Shown here: in pieces, positions 1-6,623 of the stretch
Layout of the letters: each line of letters starts with the position of its first letter
Position numbering within the stretch: the stretch's first letter is position 1
Assembly: GCA_001871125.1 (NCBI GenBank)
Contig: MNXB01000023.1
Span: 1 to 33,754, forward strand
Source of the DNA: Elusimicrobia bacterium CG1_02_37_114
GTDB taxonomy: Bacteria > Elusimicrobiota > Endomicrobiia > CG1-02-37-114
Direction: 5' to 3'
DNA length: 33,754 nucleotides
The notes under the pieces: model-generated
Databases searched by the model: none
Told to the model about the DNA's origin: nothing
Seen by the model: the letters and a program-made list of their open reading frames with translations, nothing else
Made by a program: the position numbers and the translations under genes

Positions 1-2
1 AA

Positions 3-92
3 TTTCAAATTGTTTTAATGTTAAAGCCATATGACCAGGATGCGAAAGATAAAATAGAAGATCTCAAAAAAAGATTTTTGGATAATAAGTAA
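3..92 (+). CDS. C-terminal end of an unidentified protein (partial)
   Basis: An open frame runs from the left window edge to a TAA at 90-92 and gives 29 residues. The tail is rich in Lys and Asp and looks like a charged amphipathic helix. The start lies outside the window and too little is visible to assign a family. Its stop is followed within 30 bases by a new promoter, so it probably belongs to a separate transcript from the gene at 158. Confidence 0.45.
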   Translation, partial: FQIVLMLKPYDQDAKDKIEDLKKRFLDNK

Positions 93-93
93 T

Positions 94-122
94 TTTACTT
101 CAAATTTTTAAATTTGTATAAT
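94..122 (+). promoter_or_regulatory. Sigma-70-like promoter for the 158-684 gene pair
   Basis: TTTACT (94-99) and a perfect TATAAT (117-122) are separated by 17 bases. Transcription would begin near 129, leaving a short leader with GAGG (144-147) ahead of the GTG start at 158. Confidence 0.5.
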
Positions 123-157
123 ATAGATTGGGAATATAGAATTGAGGTAAATATTCA

Positions 158-466
158 GTGCAAGAAAAAAAGACATTTATTGATTTATTTGGAAAACACT
201 TTGTACTTTATCCTGATGTCTGGGAACACATTATTAGTGGACATCCTGAAATGATAGACAAGTTTAATAGATTATCAACTATTCTTTCGGACCCAATATA
301 TATTTTTCGCAGCAAGAGGTTTTATAATCGCCACCTCTATTATAAACAATTGAAATTCAAGCTATATTTTGTTGTAGTTACCGATGTTGTTCAGAACACA
401 ATAAAAACAGCATATATCACAGATAGAATAAAGGAAGGTGAATTGATATGGCAAAAACAAGAATGA
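158..466 (+). CDS. Small PBECR/RelE-like nuclease-fold protein, putative toxin
   Basis: This is a 102-residue soluble protein starting at GTG with GAGG ten bases upstream. It has an N-terminal HxxxxxGHPEM-type motif (around residues 24-31), a basic middle (RSKRFYNRHLYYK) and a C-terminal strand ending ITDRIKEGELIW. This layout resembles the compact barnase/EndoU/colicin E5-D/RelE-like nuclease proteins found in mobile regions. The stop lies 19 bases inside the next gene, which encodes a DUF2283 protein, a family often found beside small toxin-like genes. Seen: length, motifs, overlap. Inferred: RNase toxin role. A housekeeping role cannot be excluded, and the family call is by pattern only. 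Confidence 0.5.
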   Translation: MQEKKTFIDLFGKHFVLYPDVWEHIISGHPEMIDKFNRLSTILSDPIYIFRSKRFYNRHLYYKQLKFKLYFVVVTDVVQNTIKTAYITDRIKEGELIWQKQE

Positions 467-684
467 ATTTTTCTTACGACAAACGGGCAGATATTCTATA
501 CTTATCAATTGGTAAACCCAAAAAAGCAGTAAGTCGTGAGGTGGATGACGGTATTCTTTTGAGGTTGAATCCAAAGACAAAAGAAATATGTGGTTTAACT
601 ATTATTGATTTCGTAGCGAGATTCAAGTCACCGAAACCTCGTGCTTTACCAATTGATATGGAAGCACATTTACAACTTGTGTAA
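448..684 (+). CDS. DUF2283 family protein, putative antitoxin
   Basis: The protein is 78 residues and carries the DUF2283 signature: YDKRADILYLSIG near the N-terminus, then a REVDDGILLRL segment and GLTIIDF. Family members are single-domain beta-rich proteins of about 60-80 residues, usually of unknown function and often next to small toxin-like genes. The start is supported by a strong Shine-Dalgarno stretch, AAGGAAGGTG (431-440), located inside the upstream gene. The 19-base overlap suggests translational coupling. Family membership is confident; the antitoxin role is inferred from context. Confidence 0.75.
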   Translation: MAKTRMNFSYDKRADILYLSIGKPKKAVSREVDDGILLRLNPKTKEICGLTIIDFVARFKSPKPRALPIDMEAHLQLV

Positions 685-753
685 TACCTATCGAATAAGT
701 TTTACTTCAAAATTCTAACATACCTCCACCCACAAATGGTTTTTACTTGCCTC

Positions 754-779
754 TTGACTTGGGGGGTATATGCTATAAT
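754..779 (+). promoter_or_regulatory. Extended -10 promoter upstream of the secreted multidomain gene
   Basis: TGCTATAAT (771-779) is a perfect extended -10 element. TTGACT (754-759) lies upstream, but the spacer is only 14 bases, so the extended -10 probably carries most of the recognition. Predicted start near 786. Confidence 0.45.
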
Positions 780-827
780 AACATCAGTCAGGCAAGTTTA
801 TTTTAGCGGAAAGTTTTTTGATTTGTT

Positions 828-849
828 TTTACAAAAATTATTTTGTAAA
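828..849 (+). other. AT-rich stem-loop in the leader
   Basis: TTTACAAAA (828-836) pairs with TTTTGTAAA (841-849) around the loop ATTA. It lies about 45 bases after the predicted transcription start, so it could be a leader structure or an operator for a dimeric regulator. No U-run follows, so it is not a canonical terminator. Confidence 0.35.
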
Positions 850-1043
850 ATATTAGCTGAAAAATTTTAGACACGGTTCAGTGAGTGCTTACGTAACCGG
901 ATTCCCCAACTTGTCCGCAGGATTATCGAATTTATTGGGGCTAAAAAATAACAAAAGAAATCAAAACATGACAAAACTTGATAGTACTACCCGAACAAGT
1001 TCGGGATTCCAACTTAAGTTCGGGATTCCAATGAGAACCAAAT

Positions 1044-1592
1044 ATGAAGAATAAAAACGATTTATCAACTCTCACTTCAAGACCTGGCACTATATTTACT
1101 ATATTTGTGTGTCTTTTTGTAATTGTTTCAGTTGCAATGCCGACATTTGCAATATTTAATTATTCCAGCACAACAATTAATGGTTCTGGTAATGGTTATG
1201 ATGAGGGCTGGGGTATAACGGTAGGCGGTGGAGATGTGTATGTTACTGGTTGTGTTTATGAAGGAGCAAACAACAACATCTGGATAGCAAAATATAATTC
1301 TAACTTAGTTCTGCAAACCAGCACAACAATTAATGGTTCTGGTAATGGTTCTGATGAGGGCTATGGTATCACTATTGATACCATCTCAACCAATGCTGTC
1401 TGGTTAACTGGTGTTAGTTATGAAACTGCAGGTGGCAATAACATCTGGCTCTCAAAACATCTTATAGATGTAGATACAATCCCACCGGGTCAGGTGACTG
1501 GAGTTGTAGCAGTAACTGATTCGCAGGTGCAATTACAATGGGTAGCCCCCGGGGATGATGGGTATAGTGGAAATGTGGAAGGTGGAAAGTGA
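1044..1592 (+). CDS. N-terminal fragment: signal peptide and SBBP repeats
   Basis: This 182-residue first segment of the broken gene begins at ATG 1044 with only a weak Shine-Dalgarno. It carries a clear signal peptide (hydrophobic FTIFVCLFVIVSVAMPTFA core) and two 51-codon repeats sharing STTINGSGNG, with DVYVTG and IWIAKY strands typical of SBBP propeller blades. The last 35 residues are the first strands of an FN3 domain cut off by TGA at 1590-1592. Alone it would be secreted but not a complete propeller. Confidence 0.6.
   Translation: MKNKNDLSTLTSRPGTIFTIFVCLFVIVSVAMPTFAIFNYSSTTINGSGNGYDEGWGITVGGGDVYVTGCVYEGANNNIWIAKYNSNLVLQTSTTINGSGNGSDEGYGITIDTISTNAVWLTGVSYETAGGNNIWLSKHLIDVDTIPPGQVTGVVAVTDSQVQLQWVAPGDDGYSGNVEGGK
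1165..1208 (+). repeat. Direct repeat, copy 1 (SBBP blade)
   Basis: CCAGCACAACAATTAATGG and the following bases recur at 1318-1361, exactly 153 bases (51 codons) later, with a single A/C mismatch. This is nucleotide-level identity, not only protein similarity, indicating recent internal duplication or conversion of a propeller blade. Confidence 0.8.
1318..1361 (+). repeat. Direct repeat, copy 2 (SBBP blade)
   Basis: This is the partner of 1165-1208, in the same codon phase. Confidence 0.8.
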
Positions 1593-1595
1593 AAA

Positions 1596-2723
1596 GTGAA
1601 ATACAGTTCAAATCCATCTGCCACACCTGATATAGCGGAATGGACAATGGAAATATCAAGTAGTTGGATAAAGAGTAAAACATATTCAGAAACCATTACT
1701 GGCTTAAAACCACGAACAACATATTATTTCTGGATTCGTGCAAGAGATGAAAACGCCACTAACTGGTCTGTATGGTCTGATACAAAATCAGCAGTTGCCA
1801 GTAGTTTTATTTACTCTGGTCAGACAGCAGGTGCTGAAAATACCACTGCAATTGCCTGGGGTGATTATGACAATGACGGTGATTTAGATATTGTTGTTGG
1901 GAATTATAGTCAGAATAATCCGATATACAGGAACAACGGAGATGGAACATTTTCAGACACTGGTCAGACAGCAGGTGCTGAAAATACCACTGCAATTGCC
2001 TGGGGTGATTATGACAATGACGGTGATTTAGACATAGTTGTGGGAGATTACGGGGGGAACAATCTGATATATAAATCATTGGAAGCGGACTTTGGTAATG
2101 CAAATTCATCACCAACAGCACCATCAAGCGGATTTTCATCACATTATAGTTCAACAACAGGCAAATTAGAGTTAAGATGGGCTGATGGAACGGATACCAA
2201 TCCCGGGGCGACTTCAGCGAAGGGACTTTACTACAATATTCGTATCGCTACGGAACCAATATCAGACAATTTGAAAAAATGGATTATTTCGCCGTCAACT
2301 GGTGCAGGTGTCGGCTCAATGGATGACCACACATTTGGCAACTACCCACACGGTTTCTGCGTTGCTTCTTCAACACAGCCGGGATTCAATCTAAAATTAA
2401 AAATAGAAAATACAACTTACTACTGGCAGGTAAGAACAATAGATACAGGACTTCGTTCAAGTTCCTGGTCAACTCAACAGTCAACCTATGTTCCAAACGA
2501 ACCACCGACAGTGCCAGATTTAATCAGTCCCATAAATGGGACAACTACAAATCAAGTCACACTAACTTTTGACTGGTCTGATTCAACTGATACTATATCA
2601 GGAGTATCAAATTATGAACTGCAACTTGCGACATCCACTGACTTTACAACTGTCTCATACAGTTCTGCCCCTACTATCTCTCAATGTCTGAATCTCTCAA
2701 TTTCTGAATCTCTTTATTGGTAG
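1596..2723 (+). CDS. Middle fragment: FN3 and FG-GAP/VCBS repeats
   Basis: This 375-residue segment continues the same frame after the TGA. A GTG at 1596, one codon after the stop, could serve for re-initiation with the purine-rich GGAAGGTGGAAAG just upstream. It finishes the interrupted FN3 domain (TYYFWIRARDEN), then has two FG-GAP/VCBS repeats, each with AWGDYDNDGDLDIVVG, and two more FN3-like units with YYWQVRTID. It lacks any signal sequence, so if translated separately it would remain in the cytoplasm. It ends at TAG 2721-2723 inside the typical FN3 segment YW-x-RVRSKDNSG. Confidence 0.5.
   Translation: MKYSSNPSATPDIAEWTMEISSSWIKSKTYSETITGLKPRTTYYFWIRARDENATNWSVWSDTKSAVASSFIYSGQTAGAENTTAIAWGDYDNDGDLDIVVGNYSQNNPIYRNNGDGTFSDTGQTAGAENTTAIAWGDYDNDGDLDIVVGDYGGNNLIYKSLEADFGNANSSPTAPSSGFSSHYSSTTGKLELRWADGTDTNPGATSAKGLYYNIRIATEPISDNLKKWIISPSTGAGVGSMDDHTFGNYPHGFCVASSTQPGFNLKLKIENTTYYWQVRTIDTGLRSSSWSTQQSTYVPNEPPTVPDLISPINGTTTNQVTLTFDWSDSTDTISGVSNYELQLATSTDFTTVSYSSAPTISQCLNLSISESLYW
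1816..1888 (+). repeat. 73-bp perfect direct repeat, copy 1 (FG-GAP unit)
   Basis: The 73 bases are identical to 1960-2032. The offset is 144 bases, or 48 codons, so the frame is kept. It encodes the GQTAGAENTTAIAWGDYDND part of the FG-GAP repeat. Confidence 0.9.
1960..2032 (+). repeat. 73-bp perfect direct repeat, copy 2 (FG-GAP unit)
   Basis: This is the partner of 1816-1888. Similarity continues beyond the identical core with synonymous changes, as expected for an older repeat partly homogenised. Confidence 0.9.
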
Positions 2724-4790
2724 AGGGTTCGCTCAAAAGACAATTCAGGTTTCTACAGCAACTGGAGTTCCACGCGGAGTGTTGCAGTATATGTTACACC
2801 GGGACAAGTTACAAATCTCTCTGCACTTCCTGCATTTAATAGAGTAACACTTAGTTGGACATCTCCAGGTGATGATGGATATATTAACAACATAAATAAT
2901 GGTCAGTACGAAATCCGATGTTCTACGACGGTATCTTTTTCCAATGATACTGATTGGAATAATGCATCTTCAGAATATCCTTATAGAATTTCATTAGCAA
3001 CTAATGTTGGTCCTGGCAATATTGAAACCCTATTAGTAACGGGCTTAACAAATAATGTCACATATTACTTTGCTATAAAAACGAGAGATGAAATTAATAA
3101 TAATTGGTCAGTATTGAATACGACTTATCCTGTCCCGGTGGGAATTCCTTATAATACTTCACCTGCTGTATTTTCTCTGCTATCATCCTCCGGGACTGTC
3201 GGGACACGCAGACCGACATTTGACTGGTCTGATTCAAGTGCTGGTGCTGACGATGGTAGTTACGGCGACTGGTTAAAATACGATATTTTATACAGCACGA
3301 GCGCTGCCTGGACAACAACTACAAGTTCTATCGGGTTAGTCGTTTCTAACTTCACGCCGTCATCAAACCTGAATAATTTCACAACATATTTCTGGAAAGT
3401 AAATGCGTATGACTCTTATGCTGCAACTACAACATCTACGGAGTGGTGGCTGTATGTTACAAGTAACAGTGCCCCAACGCCATTTAGTCTAACAACTCCA
3501 ACAAATGGGCAAACAGTAACAACTAGAAAACCCGAATTTGACTGGTCTGACTCCACTGAGCCCGACGGCGATTCAGTAATGTATGAATTCAGACATTCAA
3601 CTGCTTCTGGTTTTTCGGTATATACTGCTTCATCAGGATTGATAAGTTCAGCATTTACTTTTGATGTTAATCTTGATTTTTTCACAACATACTACTGGAG
3701 AGTATATGCCTATGATTCTTTCGGTTCTACAGTATCGTGTTTAGAAACTAATTTATGGATATTTGTTGAGCCAAATAAGATATCAAGAGATATAAACGGC
3801 GATGGTATCCCGGAGAACGTATACGATGTTGATGAAAACACATCAAACGGATATGAATCATACATAAATCAGGGAACCACTGCTACAGTAAAAATAGACG
3901 GAGATAACGATGGTAAATACGACTTCTTTATTTCCACTTCAGGTGATTCAAATCCAGAAATTTACTGGGACCCCGACAGCAATATAATAAGCACAATAAC
4001 AGTAGTTGATGTAAATAGTGACGAAATTCTTGACTATGTATATGATTCAAATGGTGACGGGACTAACGATAAATACTATAATCCGGGTAACATGACAATT
4101 AACAGTTATTCAGCAATTCCATCAAAGACAAGCGATGTGAATGGAAACGGCAACAATGAACAGGCGCTGGACCAGGATGGAAATCCAAATAACGGTTATG
4201 AGACATTTATAGACCCCGACGGTATATCAACTGCCGTTGTGTCAATTGATACCGATGGCGACGGAAAAATAGACCATTTTATAGATATAAACAATGATGG
4301 CATACCGGATAAACTCTGGGACCCTGATAACAACGTAGTTACCGTTGTTCAACTTCAGGATTACAACGGAGATGGAGTTTCTGACTGGGGTATAGATGTA
4401 AATGGTGACGGAGCCTACGATAAATACTACAGTCTGGCAACCAGACGACTACTTAACATTCCGGTAATTAACTCCAATACAGGTTATAATATTGGACCTA
4501 ACCCGTTTAATCCGTCTGAAGATGTTGCAACTATTGTCTATGACTTAGTAAAAGATGGGGATGTTATAATAGACATATACAATATTACGGGTGAAAAGGT
4601 CGTTGTGCTGGTTTCGGGCTACAGGACTAAAGGCAGGCACCAGGTTAAGTGGAATGGTGGTAACGGAGAATTTGATACCCAGGATGGCGGAATAGCATGG
4701 AGTGGCAACAAGATAGCAATGGGCATATATATTATCAGGTATAAATTACCTGACAGGACTGAATATAAAAAGATTGCAATCATAAAATGA
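2724..4790 (+). CDS. C-terminal fragment: FN3, Ca-binding repeats, FlgD/type IX-like C-terminal domain
   Basis: The frame stays open for 2067 bases after the TAG. There is no ATG or GTG start near its beginning; the first possible initiation codon is TTG at 3114, without a convincing ribosome site, which argues the segment was meant to be read from upstream. Contents: FN3-like sandwiches each containing FDWSDS and TTYYWRVYAYDS, at least nine DxNxDGxxD-type Ca-binding loops, and a final 95-residue domain with NPFNPS, VIIDIYNITGEKV, WNG and GIYIIRYK. That last domain is the FlgD-Ig/type IX sorting-like fold used by secreted proteins in many candidate phyla. The stop overlaps the next start (ATGA). 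Confidence 0.6.
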   Translation, partial: RVRSKDNSGFYSNWSSTRSVAVYVTPGQVTNLSALPAFNRVTLSWTSPGDDGYINNINNGQYEIRCSTTVSFSNDTDWNNASSEYPYRISLATNVGPGNIETLLVTGLTNNVTYYFAIKTRDEINNNWSVLNTTYPVPVGIPYNTSPAVFSLLSSSGTVGTRRPTFDWSDSSAGADDGSYGDWLKYDILYSTSAAWTTTTSSIGLVVSNFTPSSNLNNFTTYFWKVNAYDSYAATTTSTEWWLYVTSNSAPTPFSLTTPTNGQTVTTRKPEFDWSDSTEPDGDSVMYEFRHSTASGFSVYTASSGLISSAFTFDVNLDFFTTYYWRVYAYDSFGSTVSCLETNLWIFVEPNKISRDINGDGIPENVYDVDENTSNGYESYINQGTTATVKIDGDNDGKYDFFISTSGDSNPEIYWDPDSNIISTITVVDVNSDEILDYVYDSNGDGTNDKYYNPGNMTINSYSAIPSKTSDVNGNGNNEQALDQDGNPNNGYETFIDPDGISTAVVSIDTDGDGKIDHFIDINNDGIPDKLWDPDNNVVTVVQLQDYNGDGVSDWGIDVNGDGAYDKYYSLATRRLLNIPVINSNTGYNIGPNPFNPSEDVATIVYDLVKDGDVIIDIYNITGEKVVVLVSGYRTKGRHQVKWNGGNGEFDTQDGGIAWSGNKIAMGIYIIRYKLPDRTEYKKIAIIK

Positions 4791-6442
4791 AAAGAATAAA
4801 ACTATACATTTTTGTTTTGATTATTACTTATAGTAGTATCTACTCTGCAGAAATACCCTACGGTGCAGGGACAAAAGCTGGTAGTTTTCTTAGAATAGAT
4901 ACTTCTGCCCGCGTCAGCGGAATGGCAGGAGCATTTACTTCAATTACCGGTGATGTCTCCTGCTTAAACTATAATCCTGCGGGTCTTGTAACCATTGAAT
5001 ATCCACAGGTCTATACTACTTACGGGAACTGGTTTGTTGATACTAATTTTGGGTATATTGCATTTGCCTTACCGTCAAGAACAAAAAATAATTCTACAAT
5101 AGCATTGAGTTTAACTTACCTGGATTACGGGAATCTAACGAGAGTTACAGGGCTGGACGAAAATGGAATACCAGTTGAAGCAGGAACTTTCAATGCTTCT
5201 GATATGAATTTATCAGCAGGTTATGCAAGGAAGCAGTTTCTAATGAATAGAGAAGTTATGCTTGGGGTTGCCTTAAAATTTGTCCATCTTGCAATAGATA
5301 ATAATTCAGCTTTTGGGTTTGGAATTGACATGGGGGCTAACTATATGCTTGATAAGGATTGGTGCCTTGGAGTAGCGGTAAAAAATATAGGTACTTCAGG
5401 CAAAATGATAAATACTGCTGATGACCTGCCTACGGAAATTAGAGTTGGCTCCAACCGTGAATTTGTTGTTAAAGAACAAAATATTAAATGTTCTATTGAT
5501 ATAATAGAACCACTGGATAATAAATTGCATTTGTTACTTGGAATAGAATCAAAATTGATTTATGATATTTCAGCGCGTGCGGGCTATAGAGTAAATTATG
5601 ATACTGATTGGTTTACAGTAGGGTTTGGTTACAATTACAAAAATATCAGATTGGATTATGCTTATGTTCCGTTTAATGTCTTGGGAAATACACACAGAAT
5701 TTCACTCGGATACTTTTTTACCGATTTATTTAAAGAGGTTACTCCGCCACATACAGTTGCACCACTACCTCCACCTAAAATTTCAGATATTGTTGCAGTT
5801 TTTAACGGTATACCAAAATCAACATTTTCCATTGAATGGCAATGGCAGGATGTTGAAGGAGCTGATGGATACAGGATTTACGACGCTGAAAACGATAAAT
5901 TACTTCAGGAAGTTCTTCAGGGTAAATCCGTATGGCTTGAAACCGGGCTTCAACGTCATACTAAATATACACGCTACATAAAAGCATTTAATATCACAGA
6001 AGAAGGAAAATCATCAGTTAAAACTTCAGCTACAACACATGAACTTAAATCTGTATTATTTGTGAAACTACTTAATAAGGTAGCACTGGAGATTAATTTT
6101 AAACATGGAGAATACACAATTCAAGAAAATGTAATTCCTGTATTGGATAAAATTGCAGAATTATTAATTGAATTCAAACCAAACAAAGTTTATCTAGAGG
6201 GACATACTGATAATTCAGGAGAAGCAACGGAAAATCTTGATTTATCACAGAGAAGATCTGATACTGTTAAACAGTATTTAATCAAGAAAGGTGTCCCGGA
6301 CAAAATTCTTGTTTCAATTGGTTATGGAGATAAAAAACCGATTGCTGATAATAATACAGAAGAAAGTAAAAAGAAAAACAGAAGAGTAGAATTTGTAATT
6401 ATTACCGACGAAGGAAAAGAAGTAAGGGCCACAAGAGAGTAA
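4787..6442 (+). CDS. PorV/PorQ-family outer-membrane barrel fused to an OmpA C-terminal domain
   Basis: This 551-residue protein has a signal peptide (residues 1-20, ending IYSAEIPYG). Residues about 24-315 show the PorV/UPF0164 start GTKAGSFLRIDTSARVSGMA, then GAFTS and NYNPAGL, followed by alternating beta strands ending in an aromatic (SLGYFF), as in an outer-membrane barrel. After a proline linker comes an FN3-like sandwich (about 330-415). Residues about 425-551 form an OmpA-like peptidoglycan-binding domain with EGHTDNSG, LSQRRSDTVKQYL and NRRVEFVI. PorV proteins act in type IX secretion and related surface-protein export; OmpA domains tether to peptidoglycan. The ATG overlaps the stop of the secreted gene by 4 bases, suggesting a carrier-cargo pair. 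The family calls are strong; the joint role is inferred. Confidence 0.8.
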   Translation: MKRIKLYIFVLIITYSSIYSAEIPYGAGTKAGSFLRIDTSARVSGMAGAFTSITGDVSCLNYNPAGLVTIEYPQVYTTYGNWFVDTNFGYIAFALPSRTKNNSTIALSLTYLDYGNLTRVTGLDENGIPVEAGTFNASDMNLSAGYARKQFLMNREVMLGVALKFVHLAIDNNSAFGFGIDMGANYMLDKDWCLGVAVKNIGTSGKMINTADDLPTEIRVGSNREFVVKEQNIKCSIDIIEPLDNKLHLLLGIESKLIYDISARAGYRVNYDTDWFTVGFGYNYKNIRLDYAYVPFNVLGNTHRISLGYFFTDLFKEVTPPHTVAPLPPPKISDIVAVFNGIPKSTFSIEWQWQDVEGADGYRIYDAENDKLLQEVLQGKSVWLETGLQRHTKYTRYIKAFNITEEGKSSVKTSATTHELKSVLFVKLLNKVALEINFKHGEYTIQENVIPVLDKIAELLIEFKPNKVYLEGHTDNSGEATENLDLSQRRSDTVKQYLIKKGVPDKILVSIGYGDKKPIADNNTEESKKKNRRVEFVIITDEGKEVRATRE

Positions 6443-6520
6443 TTCCTGCCCAGTATTCTTTTTTAATCAACTCAACCTTTTTTAAGATGGAAAAAAGTAA
6501 TCTATTATAATGACGATAGA

Positions 6521-6549
6521 TTGCAAAATACTTTAGAAATTTGTATAAT
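6521..6549 (+). promoter_or_regulatory. Sigma-70-like promoter before the AAA+ gene
   Basis: TTGCAA (6521-6526) and TATAAT (6544-6549) have a 17-base spacer. The -10 context AAATTTGTATAATAT matches that of the promoter at 94-122. Predicted start near 6556. Upstream, CTTTTTT/AAAAAAG (6477-6497) can form an AT hairpin, possibly ending the preceding transcript. Confidence 0.5.
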
Positions 6550-6623
6550 ATTGCTAGTTTTGATTTGGTTTTGAATACAATTAAGTTTGACGTTTCATTT
6601 GGATTTTAATACAATTGAAATAT

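Larger units (their letters stand above)
685..1043 (+). other. Non-coding interval with promoter, hairpins and palindromic repeats
   Basis: No open frame of note is seen on either strand. The interval holds an extended -10 promoter (754-779), an AT-rich 9-bp stem hairpin (828-849), a long-looped CCCCAA/TTGGGG inverted repeat (904-940), a CCCGAAC palindrome (990-1005) and two copies of CGGGATTCC (1002-1010, 1021-1029). If the promoter is used, the downstream gene has a leader of about 255 bases. No riboswitch class was recognised. Confidence 0.5.
1044..4790 (+). pseudogene. Secreted beta-propeller/FN3/FG-GAP/Ca-binding protein, one frame with two in-frame stops
   Basis: A single reading frame of 1249 codons runs from ATG 1044 to TGA 4788-4790. 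It is interrupted only by TGA at 1590-1592 and TAG at 2721-2723; no frameshift is needed. Order of domains: signal peptide (residues 1-38, cleavage after TFA), two SBBP beta-propeller repeats, a fibronectin III domain crossing the TGA, two FG-GAP/VCBS repeats, further FN3-like sandwiches crossing the TAG, a run of Asp-rich Ca-binding repeats (DINGDGIPE, DTDGDGKID, DVNGDGAYD and others), and a FlgD-Ig/type IX-like C-terminal domain (NPFNPSED ... GIYIIRYK). FN3 homology is continuous through both stops: GDDGY...GGK-stop-KVKYSS matches GDDGY...NGQYEIRCST further on. Likely an exported adhesin or surface protein, now inactivated or read through. TGA serves as an ordinary stop in neighbouring genes. 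Confidence 0.75.

Noticed and set aside
786-1043. Known riboswitch (such as cyclic-di-GMP or cobalamin) in the leader
   Set aside because: No conserved core motif of the classes I know could be matched; only hairpins and palindromes are visible.
1807-2157. Minus-strand frame with HRHCHNHPRQLQ repeats
   Set aside because: The repeats are the shadow of the plus-strand FG-GAP direct repeats; no independent evidence of coding.
1590-2723. Genome-wide recoding of TGA or TAG as amino acids
   Set aside because: Neighbouring intact genes end in TGA (for example 4790, 15815, 18271) and TAG (14014) at the expected family lengths, so neither codon is generally read as sense.
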